A DNA stretch of 64,000 nt from Alentia gelatinosa (GCA_950022655.1 OX465581.1:111831125-111895124), one strand, 5' to 3'. Shown: positions 30,905-42,776, counted from the first letter of the stretch. The notes: generated by a model from the letters alone, not told the origin. Numbers and translations are program-made.

Positions 30905-31930
30905 TACCCAGGTATGGTGCAGTTCACATTCACTGCTGGTCTGAGCGAAATGTACTGGCCTGTCTCCACTGTGCGACTGGGGGAGCTTGCGATCCTTTAC
31001 CTCCAGTCTCAGACTGGAGGTACCGACTTGGCGTACCGCATGTACCTTGGATCGCATCAATTCTGTGTGGAGACTACCCCGCTTGCGACTGCAGCGCTTG
31101 CGATCCTCGAGACATAGGGTACGCCCAGTCTGAGACTGGGTGTACCAAATATCAAACATGTTTGATATTTAAAAATGCTTGCGATCCCGGGTACATGAGG
31201 TACCTCCAGTCTGAGACTGGGCGTACCGGTATGCCCAGTCTCAGATTGGAGGGAAACTTGCTGTCTCCACTGTGCGTTTTGCCGCATTGCGATCCTGGAG
31301 GTACGCTCAGTCTGAGACTGGACGTACCTATGTACCTAGAATCGCACAGTGGAGACAGGGCTTAAGAATGGCATTGATGACCTTGACATTCCCTGGAGCT
31401 CATCCCGGTGTGTCACTACGTCATACCGACCTCATCACCAGCGTTTTGATAATCAATTATCACTCGTCTCTGCTGGAGGTCATACATCCAGGATTCATTA
31501 TCAAGCCCAAGTTTAAACTGCCATACTAGCACTACATCTTCAAAGTCATCTTTACACATAACAAAACAATTGAAATCCATTGTAGATGTGAAATTCTATG
31601 ATAATGATGCTCTGATAAATTATCCAATGATGATTCATCAATAAAGCTCCTCTTTCTTGGTTTTTGATGGTATGGGTATACAACTGCAGTTTTGGCCATC
31701 CATATAAATGGTCATCAGTGATTTGCAGTGATACTTTCTTCTAATATGTATAGGATTCAAATATGTATAGGAAGCAGAACAGTTGTCTTTCGTTTCAAAT
31801 TCTACCAATTAGTAAAGGTGTGTGTGCATAGCAGTGCTAATAGAAGTGAATATGTGAATCTATCATGTAATGACAGCTATGTCAATGTTGCAATTCTATG
31901 CTGTGGGTGATCGTGGGAGACACTTAATAC
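30905..31930. repeat. Diverged founder copy of the 2.05-kb tandem segment
   Basis: Matches the first ~620 bp of the three younger units (GTGCAGTT.ACATTCACTG, CACTACGTCATACC, GCCATACTAGCACTACATCT, AAATGGTCATC) but with many more differences. It is interrupted by a 408-bp MITE at 30955-31362 and runs straight into copy 1 at 31931. Confidence 0.75.
30955..31362. mobile_element. 408-bp MITE built of iterated palindromes, TA target duplication
   Basis: Ends carry CCTGTCTCCACTGTGCGA and TCGCACAGTGGAGACAGG. Flanks are TA on each side; the three sister units have an uninterrupted ...ATGTAAGACTGG here, proving insertion with a TA duplication (Tc1/mariner-like target choice). Inside are about five variants of the palindrome CCAGTCTGAGACTGG with GTAC on each side, several TTGCGATCC/GGATCGCA blocks, and a perfect AATATCAAACATGTTTGATA palindrome near 31147. 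No coding sequence. Confidence 0.85.
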
Positions 31931-32510
31931 CTGGTCAAGTTCAATTCCCAAGTAATAATTCATGAGGTGCAGTTAACATTCACTGCCAGTCTGAGGGAAA
32001 TGTAAGACTGGCATTGATGACCATGGCATTTCCTGGAGCTCACCCCCGCTGTGCCACTACGTCATACCAACTCGTCACCAGTGGTTGTTGACCAATCATC
32101 CCTGGTCTCTGCTGAACGTCATACATCCAGAATTCATTATCAAACCCAACTTCGAACTGCCATACTAGCACTACATCTTCAAAGTAATCTTTTTAACAAA
32201 TAACAAAACAGTCCAAATCCATCATAGATGTGCAATCCCATAATAATGATGCTCTGATAAATGGTACTATGATGCTGCATCAATACAGCTTTTCTTCCTT
32301 GGTTTTCGAAAGTATACAACTGCAGATTTGGCCATCCATATAAATGGTCATCTATATGTTTTGCAGTGATTCTTACTTGTAATATGTATAGAACTTTTAT
32401 TTGCAGGAAGCAGAACAGTTGTCTTTCATTTCAAATTCTGCCAGTTGGTAAGGATGTGTGCAAAGCAGTGCTAATAGAAGTGAATGTGTGAATGCATCAT
32501 ATAATGACAT

Positions 32511-32783
32511 CTACGTCAACGTTGCAATTCTATGGGGTGGATGACCGTGGGGGACACTGAATAACTGTGAATAAAAAATCATTATTTGAGAAAATCTCTC
32601 TGAGAAACAATTATCACATGTATAATGCCGCACATTGGCTTTGTTTGGGCAGGTGGTAGAATAGCAATGCGAAGGTAAGCATATAACAAGATCATCAACC
32701 TGGTCGAAGGGAATTACATGGGCCTTGTATACTTTCTTCTTCTGTTGTACCACAGCACCAACATCAACAATGGCATCCTCCAT
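32511..32783 (-). pseudogene. Short frame repeated in tandem units, unidentified
   Basis: A 90-codon minus-strand frame starting MEDAIVDVGAVVQQKKK is kept in copies 1 and 2 with few replacements (compare 35659-35931). In the third unit the related frame (37773-38054) diverges. I recognise no domain. Conservation follows from recent duplication, so it is no proof of function. Confidence 0.25.
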
Positions 32784-32851
32784 CTTTGGGTGAAGACACT
32801 AGTGTGACCACTTTGTGAGAGGATATACTCTATCGCTTCAGAGCGGCTCAG

Positions 32852-33952
32852 GGCCCTGTTGAATAAGAAGGGTCTCGCTTTGGTCTAAAAGCGAGCGATC
32901 CTGTGAGCGAAAGCGCGATAATAATTGCCATAATTGTCCATCTGCGTTGTATAAGACATATCACTTTTGGTACCCTCGGATCGCTTGACTTATCACTCGC
33001 TTTTCTGAGTTTTCACTCGCTTTTTCACTCGCTTCACGCCGGGTACCTGCAGGCACACTCTCCATCAGATCTTTTGTTGTATTTATCCTTACCAGAGTGC
33101 AAAATGTATGCTTGGAGAGTATAGGTCCTCACGATATGGGTCAAAGTAGGGTCAAAGGTCACTTAAGTGATAGGGTAACTTGGATTCTAGGCAGAACAAT
33201 TATTTTGGACAAATATATTTAATCATGATTCTCAAATGCCAGACATTATGATTTAAAACACAAACTCAAGAAATATATTCTTTGTCATCTCATAGTAAAA
33301 TATATATGATTTTATAATGTATCAAATGGGTTATATAAACAACACACACTCACATAATATTATATACATATATATATATATATATTATGTGAGTATATAC
33401 ATGTTTATATATAATACATGTGTATTATTTAAATCATATACATGTGTATTTACATATATCAGGCCGATATTACAGTTACTCCTATTCGACAAAACCCACC
33501 TATCAAGCGAAGCAGTGTGTGCCTGTCACAAGTAGGCATAGTGGTGCAGTGCCTATTTGCCGGTTCGAGCATTAAAATGTATCTCACACCCGAGTTAATT
33601 GTTAGTAAAGGATGAGATTTGGTAGATATATTTCTCATATGTATAAAATTCTTCGCTGAAAATATCATTGAAATTGAATGAGATTTAGTGGACAAAAAAC
33701 AAGAATTTAGATCACTGTATTGACCAAAGCGATAGGGTCTAACCTATCGCTTTTGGAGCAGCCTACCGAGTGAGAAAAGCGCCCCCAGAGTGAGTGATAA
33801 CTATTCTTATTCAACACTTTTTCTCGCTTTATCTATCACTTGGAAAAGAAGGCTCACATAAGCGAGTGATGATAAAGCGATACAACGCAAACGGTCGCAT
33901 CGGGGCAAAAGCGAGTCAAATGCGAGTGAGACCCTTCTTATTCAACAGGGCC
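32852..33952. mobile_element. 1.1-kb Harbinger-like non-autonomous element, CAG target duplication
   Basis: Near-perfect terminal inverted repeats GGCCCTGTTGAATAAGAAGG and CCTTCTTATTCAACAGGGCC, continuing into GTCTCGC/GCGAG. CAG flanks both ends. Copy 2 has the empty site ...GCTCAGAGAGCAAAT. A 3-bp CWG or TWA duplication is typical of PIF/Harbinger. The interior has many GCGAGTGA/AAGCGA motifs and no transposase frame. Confidence 0.8.
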
Positions 33953-33955
33953 CAG

Positions 33956-34145
33956 AGAGCAAATAAAGTGACCCATGGGCGAGCGTTAAATATTCTCATT
34001 TAACATTTATTCTCACATTTTTATCGCTTGACCCCAAACACTCACATAAGCCAGCCATGATAAAGTGATACAACACAAACGGTCGCATATGGCCAAAAGT
34101 GAGTGCTGGGTGAGCGATGAATATCTTGTTCAATGAGGCCCAGCT
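33956..34145. repeat. Older relative of the Harbinger-like element
   Basis: GCGAGCGTTAAATATTCTCA, AAGTGATACAACACAAACGG and TGTTCAATGAGGCCCAG echo, with many changes, the right half of the element just upstream (AAGCGATACAACGCAAACGG, TTATTCAACAGGGCCCAG). It also occurs in copy 2 (about 35998-36187), so it predates the duplication. Confidence 0.65.
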
Positions 34146-34308
34146 TTGGTTCTCACATTATGCGAGATGGACATATCACGAGTAATTCTCTTGTAGTATA
34201 ATAAGAACATCTATAGTCTTCTACAACCAATATTTTCCTCATTACATCGATTATGTAGTTTGATACTGGATACTCCTCTCACTCCAGTCTTGGTGCAAAC
34301 CCTCACTC

Positions 34309-34376
34309 AGTAAGGCTTGGAAAAATTACTGCCCGCGGCTACGCCTTGGGTAGTAATTTTTCCAAGCCTTACCTCG
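34309..34376. repeat. Perfect hairpin with ~25-bp arms
   Basis: GTAAGGCTTGGAAAAATTAC and its exact inverse GTAATTTTTCCAAGCCTTAC, around a short loop containing GCGGCTACGCC. Repeated at 36352-36418 in copy 2. Probably the remains of a small palindromic MITE. Confidence 0.8.
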
Positions 34377-34665
34377 TAACTTTGACTTATTCCCACCGGA
34401 ACATAGTTTCCCTCTAGTATGCACTGTAATCTAAAGGTGGAGCGATCATCGTTTTATATATCCTTAAGGAGATGGTTTCTGAGAGAAATCTAAGAATCTT
34501 AGCTAGCTGATATATGCATTGGTTTACATTTTTTTAATTGTATTTTTTAATACAAGTAAGTGTAAAAACCGCCACAACTTCGCATCGATGATGTTTCAAT
34601 AATCTGTTATTGATTAATCCAGTGTATAATCACAAATTGGACATCAGGCTATAGGACTTGTTTGT

Positions 34666-34698
34666 CAACGTTTCGGTATTTCTACCTTCATCAGGACA
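34666..34698 (-). ncRNA. Hammerhead-ribozyme-like core motif
   Basis: On the minus strand: CTGATGA, a 4-bp stem GGTA-GAAA-TACC, then GAAACG. This matches the conserved hammerhead core CUGAUGA...GAAAC, often seen in Penelope-like and other retroelements. An extra A precedes the stem, and stem III with its cleavage site is not clear, so activity is doubtful. Copy 2 (36711-36740) has GGTG in place of GGTA, still pairing by G-U. Confidence 0.4.
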
Positions 34699-35078
34699 CA
34701 GTCGGTACAATAAGTTAAAACCCACTCTGAGGTAGGCTTTAGTGCAGGTAAAGGACCATGTTGCTGGCCTTAGTAACGGTTGGTAGGGATGTCAACAAAT
34801 TTGATAAAATATAGTGATTCCCAACTTGGGAGTATGTTATGATTCATTTTGAATACATTGGACAACATTAAAATGTCTAGATGATATTCACTTTGTATTC
34901 ATAAATGTTAATACGACTTTAGAATAAATCAACAATTTTTCAAACATATACAATATGAAAAGATTTGTCGATTGATTAGCATTATTGATTGGATTAGGAG
35001 CAATGGCTCTAACAGGTGATTTTTAAATGAAGGACTTTTAAATGAAGTATTTTTTATACATTTGTCCAAAGCTAGTAT

Positions 35079-37123
35079 CTGGTCAAGTTCAATTCCCAAG
35101 TAATAATTCATAAGGTGCAGTTAACATTCACTGCCAGTCTGAGGGAAATGTAAGACTGGCATTGATGACCATGGCATTTCCTGGAGCTCACCCCCGCTGT
35201 GCCACTACGTCATACCAACTCGTCACCAGTGGTTGATGACCAATCATCCCTGGTCTCTGCTGAACGTCATACATCCAGAATTCATTATCAAACCCAACTT
35301 CGAACTGCCATACTAGCACTACATCTTCAAAGTCATCTTTTTAACACATAACAAAACAGTCCAAATCCATCATAGATGTGCAATCCCATGATAATGATGC
35401 TCTGATAAATGATACTATGATGCTGCATCAATACAGCTTTTCTTCCTTGGTTTTCGAAAGTATACAACTGCAGATTTGGCCATCCATATAAATGGTCATC
35501 TTTATGTTTTGCAGTGATTCTTACTTGTAATATGTATAGAACTTTTAATTGCAGGAAGCAGATCAGTTGTCTTTCATTTCAAATTCTGCCAGTTGGTAAG
35601 GATGTGTGCAAAGCAGTGCTAATAGAAGTGAATGCGTGAATGCATCATATAATAACATCTACGTCAACGTTGCAATTCTATGGGGTGGATGATCATGGGG
35701 GACACTGAATAACTGTGAATAAAAAATCTTTATTTGAGAAAATCTCTCTGAGAAACAATTATCACATGTATAATGCCGCACTTTGCCTTTGTTCGGGCAG
35801 GTGGTAGAATAGCAATGCGAAGGTAAGCATATAACAAGATCATCAACCTGGTCGAAGGGATTTACATGGGCCTTGTATACTTTCTTCTTCTGTTGTACCA
35901 CAGCACCAACATCAACAATGGCATCCTCCATCTTTGGGTGAAGACACTAGTGTGACCACTTTGTGAGAGGATATACTTTATCGCTTCAGAGCAGCTCAGA
36001 GAGCAAATAGAGTGACCCATGGGCGAGCGTTAAATATTCTCATTTAACATTTATTCTCACATTTTTATCGCTTGACCCCAAACACTCACATAAGCCAGCC
36101 ATGATAAAGTGATACAACACAAACGGTCGCATATGGCCAAAAGTGAGTGCTGGGTGAGCGATGAATATCTTGTTCAATGAGGCCCAGCTTTGGTTCTCAC
36201 ATTATGCGAGATGGACATATCACGAGTAATTCTCTTGTAGTATAATAAGAACATTTATAGTCTTCTACAACCAATATTTTCCTCATTACATCGATTATGT
36301 AGTTTGATACTGGATACTCCTCTCACTCCAGTCTTGGTGCAAACCCTCACTCAGTAAGGCTTGGAAAAATTACTGCCCGCGGCTACGCCTTGGGTAGTAA
36401 TTTTTCCAAGCCTTACCTCGTAACTTTGACTTATTCCCACCGGAACATAGTTTCCCTCTAGTATGCACTGTAATCTAAAGGTGGAGCGATCATCGTTTTA
36501 TATATCCTTAAGGAGATGGTTTCTGAGAGAAATCTAAGAATCTTAGCTAGCTGATATATGCATTGGTTTACATTTTTTTAATTGTATTTTTTAATACAAG
36601 TAAGTGTAAAAACCGCCACAACTTCGCATCGATGATGTTTCAATAATCTGTTATTGATTAATCCAGTGTATAATCACAAATTGGACATCAGGCTATAGGA
36701 CTTGTTTGTCAACGTTTCGGTATTTCCACCTTCATCAGGACACAGTCGGTACAAAAGTTAAAACCCACTCTGAGGTAGGCTTTAGTGCAGGTAAAGGACC
36801 ATGTTGCTGGCCTTAGTAACGGTTGGTAGGGATGTCAACAAATTTGATAAAATATAGTGATTCCCAACTTGGGAGTATGTTATGATTCATTTTGAATACA
36901 TTGGACAACATTAAAATGTCTAGATGATATTCACTTTGTATTCATAAATGTTAATACGACTTTAGAATAAATCAACAATTTTTCAAACATATACAATATG
37001 AAAAGATTTGTCGATTGATTAACATTATTGATTGGATTAGGAGCAATGGCTCTAACAGGTGATTTTTAAATGAAGGACTTTTAAATGAAGTATTTTTTAT
37101 ACATTTGTCCAAAGCTAGTATCT
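35079..37123. repeat. 2.05-kb tandem unit, copy 2
   Basis: 2045 bp from one CTGGTCAAGTTCAATTCCC to the next at 37124. It preserves the empty site of the Harbinger-like element near 35998. The hairpin, the hammerhead-like motif and the MEDAIVDV frame (35659-35931) are all duplicated. Confidence 0.9.
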
Positions 37124-37862
37124 GGTCAAGTTCAATTCCCAAGTAATAATTCATAAGGTGCAGTTAACATTCACTGCCAGTCTGAGGGAAATGTAAGACT
37201 GGCATTGATGACCATGGCATTTCCTGGAGCTCACCCCCGCTGTGCCACTACGTCATACCAACTCGTCACCAGTGGTTGATGACCAATCATCCCTGGTCTC
37301 TGCTGAACGTCATACATCCAGAATTCATTATCAAACCCAACTTCGAACTGCCATACTAGCACTACATCTTCAAAGTCATCTTTTTAACACATAACAAAAC
37401 AGTCCAAATCCATCAAAGATGTGCAATCCCATGATAATGATGCTCTGATAAATGATACTATGATGCTGCATCAATACAGCTTTTCTTCCTTGGTTTTCGA
37501 AAGTATACAACTGCAGATTTGGCCATCCATATAAATGGTCATCTTTATGTTTTGCAGTGATTCTTACTTGTAATATGTATAGAACTTTTATTTGCAGGAA
37601 GCAGAACAGTTGTCTTTCATTTCAAATTCTGCCAGTTGGTACGGATGTGTGCAAAGCAGTGCTAATATAAGTGAATGCGTGAATTCATCATAAAATGACA
37701 TCTACGTCAACGTTGCAATTCTATGGGGTGGATGATCGTGGGAGACACTGAATAACTGTGAATAAAAAATCATTATTCAAGGAAATCTCTCTTAGAAACA
37801 ATTATCACCTGTTTAATGCAGCACATCGCCTTTGTTTGGGCAGGTGGTAGAGTAGCAATGCT
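37124..37862. repeat. 2.05-kb tandem unit, partial copy 3
   Basis: Near-identical to copy 2 to about 37770, then more diverged through GGGCAGGTGGTAGAGTAGCAATGC, where similarity stops. The end of the array is therefore internal to the unit. Confidence 0.85.
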
Positions 37863-38540
37863 TTTGAGCATATGGAATCTCCATAGGACCATTGTTCTAC
37901 GAACCTGAAAGCCAACCAGGTGGCAGAATTCCCTGGAAGTGTTGTCTCCTTTGATATGGCAGCACTTGGCACATCCAGCGAATGCGGCCAATACATTCAT
38001 GTAAAACGCCTGTACATAATATCGTACGGATTGAGAGGAATCCTTTAAAAGCATTTTAAGAATCCTACAGCTCTATGTCATTTGAATTGTTAAGAAGAAA
38101 ACCTTGTTAGGACAGTCTAATAATTTCTTTTGACAGAAAAACAGTTCTGAAACATAGGACTTAAGTAGTTTTTTGTCTAGTTGCTTTCGGTTCGATTTGG
38201 GTTTACTTCTATCATTAGTCATGATACAAATGCCATAAGATTAGAGCAAAATGAAATTTTGGAAGCCTTTCCACATTGGCGGCTTATATCAGAAAATAGA
38301 TACATGTATTGAGATGCAGTTTATTAAAGATAATTAACAATATCAAGCATAAAGTTGATGTGTTTGAACAGGCTATAATGAATTGATTGTACTAATAGCC
38401 CCTGCAGACTAAAACTTTATTTGTAAGTTAAATGTTACTTTGTAGAAGGTTAGATTCTTTAGCAGGGAGGTGAGGACCTGAAGCATTACTTAACGAGGTC
38501 TTGGCCGAGTTAAATAGGTTTTTAGAGTTGTTTCCCTATT
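37863..38540. other. Spacer, nothing recognised
   Basis: AT-rich; the minus-strand frame 37773-38054 enters it but shows no recognisable domain. Confidence 0.35.
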
Positions 38541-38544
38541 CTTA

Positions 38545-39057
38545 TTACCTACTATATCTAAAAAACTATGATTCTGGTAGAATCCGCTTGAAGTTGCTCC
38601 CGCACATAGAGACAGAGTGAACACGACCTATGTTTGGAGACTGAGGGCCCACGAGAGTGAGGTTCTCGTGCAGTGAAAAACTCGAACCTGTTCTTCTTTT
38701 TTGTAGATCTATTGGCACAAGTACCTTTTCTCTTATGCTTTATTTCAAGCCATGCCGAAATCAAAGTTTAGTAATGTAGTTTTTGTTATCTGCTAGTCTC
38801 GAGAGAAAGCAGTGAGACCACTCCGCTGGTTACCTACCACAATGAGATCGCAAGATTTTGCTGGTACCCCTTTCGAAACTCCGCTGATTCCCCCACCCAC
38901 CAACAGCCTAAGTATTTGGCCCAAATAGAGCACCTTTCTTTGTGGAGCAGTCAGCAGAGCCTTCGGCCGAGAATACGAACGTCGGGAGTTCGAACCCTGC
39001 TATCGGCAGGCAGTTATTTCATTTTTCTATATTTTCAGACTCGCCGAAGTCGCTAGT
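38545..39057 (+). repeat. Repeat family J, copy 1, with tRNA-like segment
   Basis: Runs from TTACCTACTATAT to AAGTCGCTAG. Near its right end is a tRNA-like stretch: A-box-like TGGAGCAGTCAGCAGAGCC and B-box GGGAGTTCGAACCC. Copies at 39317-39842 and 54536-54950 are inverted. The tRNA-like part sits at the 3' side of the body, the reverse of an ordinary SINE. Confidence 0.65.
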
Positions 39058-39316
39058 ATACCTTCAAATATTGATGAAAATGGCAATTTGTTGACCTCCG
39101 ATCAATGGGTTACTCATGGCCTTTGGTCAAGGGTGGTCAATGGCCCACTGGTGTCTCACCTCATCACCGCACACCACGTGTGCGCCTCCCCTCTGGTGTC
39201 CAAATCCTGCACCACTCTCCTCACCTCTACTTCCGCTCCCCACCAATCCTCCTCGTTCTCTCTTCAGCTTCCACACTGCACACACGCTTCATCTACGCTT
39301 ATATTATATATTCACT

Positions 39317-39842
39317 AGCGACTTCGTTGAGTCTGAGTCATAAAAATATTTTAAAAGAGAGATGTAGGACTGCCAAGAGCGGGGTTCAAACCCCAGACAC
39401 TCTCTTTCCCAGAAGGACGCTCTGATGACCGCTCCACACAGGCAGGTGCTCTTGCATGGCCAAATACTTAGTGTGGGGGTGGTGGGTTGGGGGAGGGGGT
39501 ATCAGCGGAGTTTTGAAAGGGCTATTATTTCATGTGACACAGGTATTTTGCAGGCAACCAGCGGAACTATTCTCGTGGCTGATCACGGGGCAAGGCAATT
39601 GAATAACTACAGTTCTAAATTATGATTTCAGTATGGATAGAAAAATATCTTAAGGATAGAAGTACATCTGTGTAGAGAAACACAAAAAAGAGAAGCAGGA
39701 TTCAGTTAAGTACTGCACGAGAATCTCACTCTCGTGGCTCCTCACTCTCCACGCCTAAGTCTAGTTCACTATGTCTCTATGTGCGGGAGAGTCTCCAAGC
39801 GGATATCACAGAAATTCTAACGTTTTATATGTGGTAGGTAAA
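39317..39842 (-). repeat. Repeat family J, copy 2 (inverted)
   Basis: Reads CTAGCGACTTCG at its left edge. On the minus strand the tRNA-like block has GGAGCGGTCATCAGAGCGTC and the B box GGGGTTTGAACCCC. The body shares CACGAGAATCTCACTC, TTCACTATGTCTCTATGT and GCGGAGTTTTGAAAGGGCT with copies 1 and 3. It forms a large inverted pair with copy 1. Confidence 0.65.
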
Positions 39843-40127
39843 TATAATTAACTCATTATTCTACTAGTACATTATTATTACATATTTCATTGATTAATAA
39901 TATCAGTTACCTATAATTGATGATACATATTCATAAGGACAACTAAAATACTTATTTTCTTTATAAAATTCAATAAGATTTTATTTGCTCAATTCCAGCC
40001 TCCTCTCTTTTATCAAGGCATAGGGGGTAATGATTAGCCATGTCCGACCTTGTCAAATAACCTCCATTTGCATCTAGCTTCGATCTAATTTGTCTAGACA
40101 GTATCACGTGGACAACCTTTTATTATC

Positions 40128-40510
40128 CATCGTATACAAAGTCCCCATTCAAAATGTATGGGGACTCAGTAAACCACTAACCATTGTATAAAACCTGTCA
40201 GATACCATAACTGTGGTATACGTATTCAAACCTGTGGTATACAGCCTCAAAACCATGGTATACGGGGAAAATAGTCCCTTTTGCTATAGAGCAAAGAGAT
40301 AGTTCCTAGTGTTTTACCCGTTAATATGGCAATTACTGGGTTTAATTTATTTCGAAAATACGGATAATAAATGCAATAAACGATGATTTTGTGGAAAGGC
40401 AGCTCTGTAAACCACTCGTGGTTGACGTCGCAATACCTCGCAGCGCTCGTGTATTACTACGCGTCAACCCCTCGTGGTTTACGGCCGCCTGTCCACAAAA
40501 TCATCGATTA
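40128..40510. repeat. MITE family D, copy 2 (complete)
   Basis: Contains CATCGTATACAAAGTCCCCA, GGGGACTCAGTAAACCACT, repeated GTGGTATAC blocks, and a distal hairpin: CGTGGTTGACGTCGC with GCGTCAACCCCTCGTGG. About 383 bp. It serves as reference for the interrupted copy at 44.2 kb. Confidence 0.75.
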
Positions 40511-40883
40511 TATGGTCTATGAAAAAGTCACCCTAAGTAAAACAAATGTCAGCCTTGGTACTTAAACTGTACTTACTACACCCAAGCAGCAGTATGTATC
40601 TATATATTGTCCGTCCATAGGTATATAGGAATATTTGTTACAGCAAATACTACAAGAAACCATTATGGTTACCGACTTGGGAGGGGCAAAAAGCCTAACC
40701 TCCTTGGAGCCAATATCTAAGTCATGCAGAAACCAGAGTCAGAATATTCACATATTGTAAAACAAATAAAACTGTGCAAGGTTTTTTTTAAGAATACTTT
40801 TATTTTGTTGCCCTTTCAGCAAATGGCCATATATATCCAGAAACGATAATAGATAATAATGTTCTATCTCACCCGTTATTTTT

Positions 40884-41150
40884 GTGCCATAGGCTTAACA
40901 TTTGGAACTCTTTCTCTATGCCCCTATGAGTATTGCAGCCCGTTCTCCATGGTCTATATCCTGTGTGTTGTCCATTCTTTTAGTGTGTACAGGGGTGATA
41001 CAAATACAGAAAGCAACTCGTTTTTGTCTAAATCATTGTTCTCCAACTTGTTTGAATGCTATGTAATTATGACTCCACATCAAACTCGTGGAGAACAATG
41101 ACTTTGACCAAAACTTGTTGGTTTCTTCTGCAGTCTTCGATGGCATATCA
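40884..41150. repeat. Repeat family E, copy 2
   Basis: Shares CATAGGCTTAACATTTGGAA, CCATGGTCTATATCCTGTGT and the pair TTGTTCTCCAACTTGT/CGTGGAGAACAATGACTT with 21424-21790. It has a single internal unit. Confidence 0.7.
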
Positions 41151-42440
41151 GCTGGTTACCACAGTCATACCACTTAATCTTGGTAGAGTTAATATTGTCA
41201 TTAGCAGTGGAGAACCACTGCCAGTTACAATGATCAAAACTGACATTTAACATAGAAACACTATACACATACGTACGAATATCTAATACACCCTAACCTA
41301 CAAAACCCATCACGCAATAACTGATACAAACGACTGATACTGATCGAGGCATTCATTTTATGTGCTGCTGACGGCCCAAACATTAACTCAATAAACGAAG
41401 ACGTGCAAATATATGGCAATAAATGCACAGTCATAATACTGACGACCCTATCTGTATTTTGATACTAGGATACAAGGTCTATCTAGGTTAAACATATGAA
41501 CATGTGGCACACTTAAGTAGACACCTTACGATATAGAATACAGCCTTGAATCCATAAGACTAACACAATGGAGAATATCTAGGAACATCTCCTCGTATTC
41601 TGAACAATATTCATGTGAGTTTAAGCAATGGTTGTCAGAAAACATTCTGGTGATACATGAAATGAAATACTAGTAACACCTACACTCCATGTACAGTGAG
41701 CTAATGAATTATAGAACTACATTACAACAATCCGAGATCAAAGACGACTTATCGCACGCCAGTGCTTACACATTTCCAATTATATCAAGTACACTGTACA
41801 TAATCATAACTACATTTGACGGTATTCACAGACATGCTTGAATATAAAGGATTGCATCAATAACACCATTGAAATAAAGGACACATAAAACTGGCAGTCA
41901 GCCAAAAAGAAACAATGATTTAAAATCTACAACAAATCAGACATATTTATGATAATGTGAAGCCATTTTTACAATATTAAACCCGTGGAAATATCACTGT
42001 AGCAAAAATGCCACATGCCATTAACTGATACGTGTGACTCATATGACATTGTACAATATACGGGGCGGGCTTAGACAGGTAAACCCTATGACCCCTTTGA
42101 CCTCCCTCCACTATCTCTTGGTTTCCAAGTAAGTCACTGCTATACCCCTGAATGGCCCATGGCTGTCTGTGGTGAGGGGCAGTCAAAACACATTGACCAG
42201 CACTCTATATAGCAGCAGTAGTATGCTATCTTGCTACACAAGATAAAACAAATATTCAAATGAAACTGTAAGAATCAGTTCATGTACGTTCATTAACAAA
42301 AAAAAGGTCCCCACGTTTGTCTCTCCAAATATAGATTGAAACGTGTTTGTCTCTTCCCACAATGTCAAGATCGTGTCACCTTTAAAAGTATTGAGCGTTA
42401 ATTTCATTCGCACAAGCAGTTAATTTGATCAACAGTTTGT
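41150..42440. other. Spacer, nothing recognised
   Basis: AT-rich with no splice-consistent exon; possibly 3' flank of the minus-strand C2 gene. The 69-codon minus frame (41977-42186) has no recognisable motif. Confidence 0.35.
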
Positions 42441-42776
42441 AATCGTGATTGCGCATTTTAGCATGGACCGATGCAACACAATAGTCGTAGTTGTCACGAT
42501 CCTTGTAGCATTCCTCAAGGCTGTGTTCCACCAGATCGGCGAAATGTCACGGTTTGGCCACCAAACAGGGCTCAAACGGGGCCCAAAATGGCCACCAAAC
42601 GGCGCCGGTTTTACCTCGTGTATCTGAACCGGGCCGGTGGAAGAGGTCAGAGAGATGAACCGACCATCAACCGGCCATCAACTGACAAAAATCTAATAAT
42701 TTAGCTTTTGCTGGTTCCCTGTCTATTCCCTGCCTATTCCCCGCTTGTTACATGCAGGTTAGCCGCCGGAAGTAAC

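Larger units (their letters stand above)
31931..35078. repeat. 2.05-kb tandem unit, copy 1 (enlarged by insertion)
   Basis: Starts CTGGTCAAGTTCAATTCCC and ends where the same phrase recurs at 35079. Without the 1101-bp insertion at 32852-33952 and its duplicated CAG, it is about 2044 bp, the same as copy 2. By eye the two copies differ at only scattered positions. Confidence 0.9.

Noticed and set aside
30955..31362. CRISPR-like array because of the regular repeats
   Set aside because: Repeats are palindromes inside a TIR-bounded transposon in an intron-containing animal genome; spacers are not unique.
38545..39057. Family J as a Helitron
   Set aside because: The CTAG|T end fits, but the 5' end lacks TC and the expected subterminal hairpin is weak.
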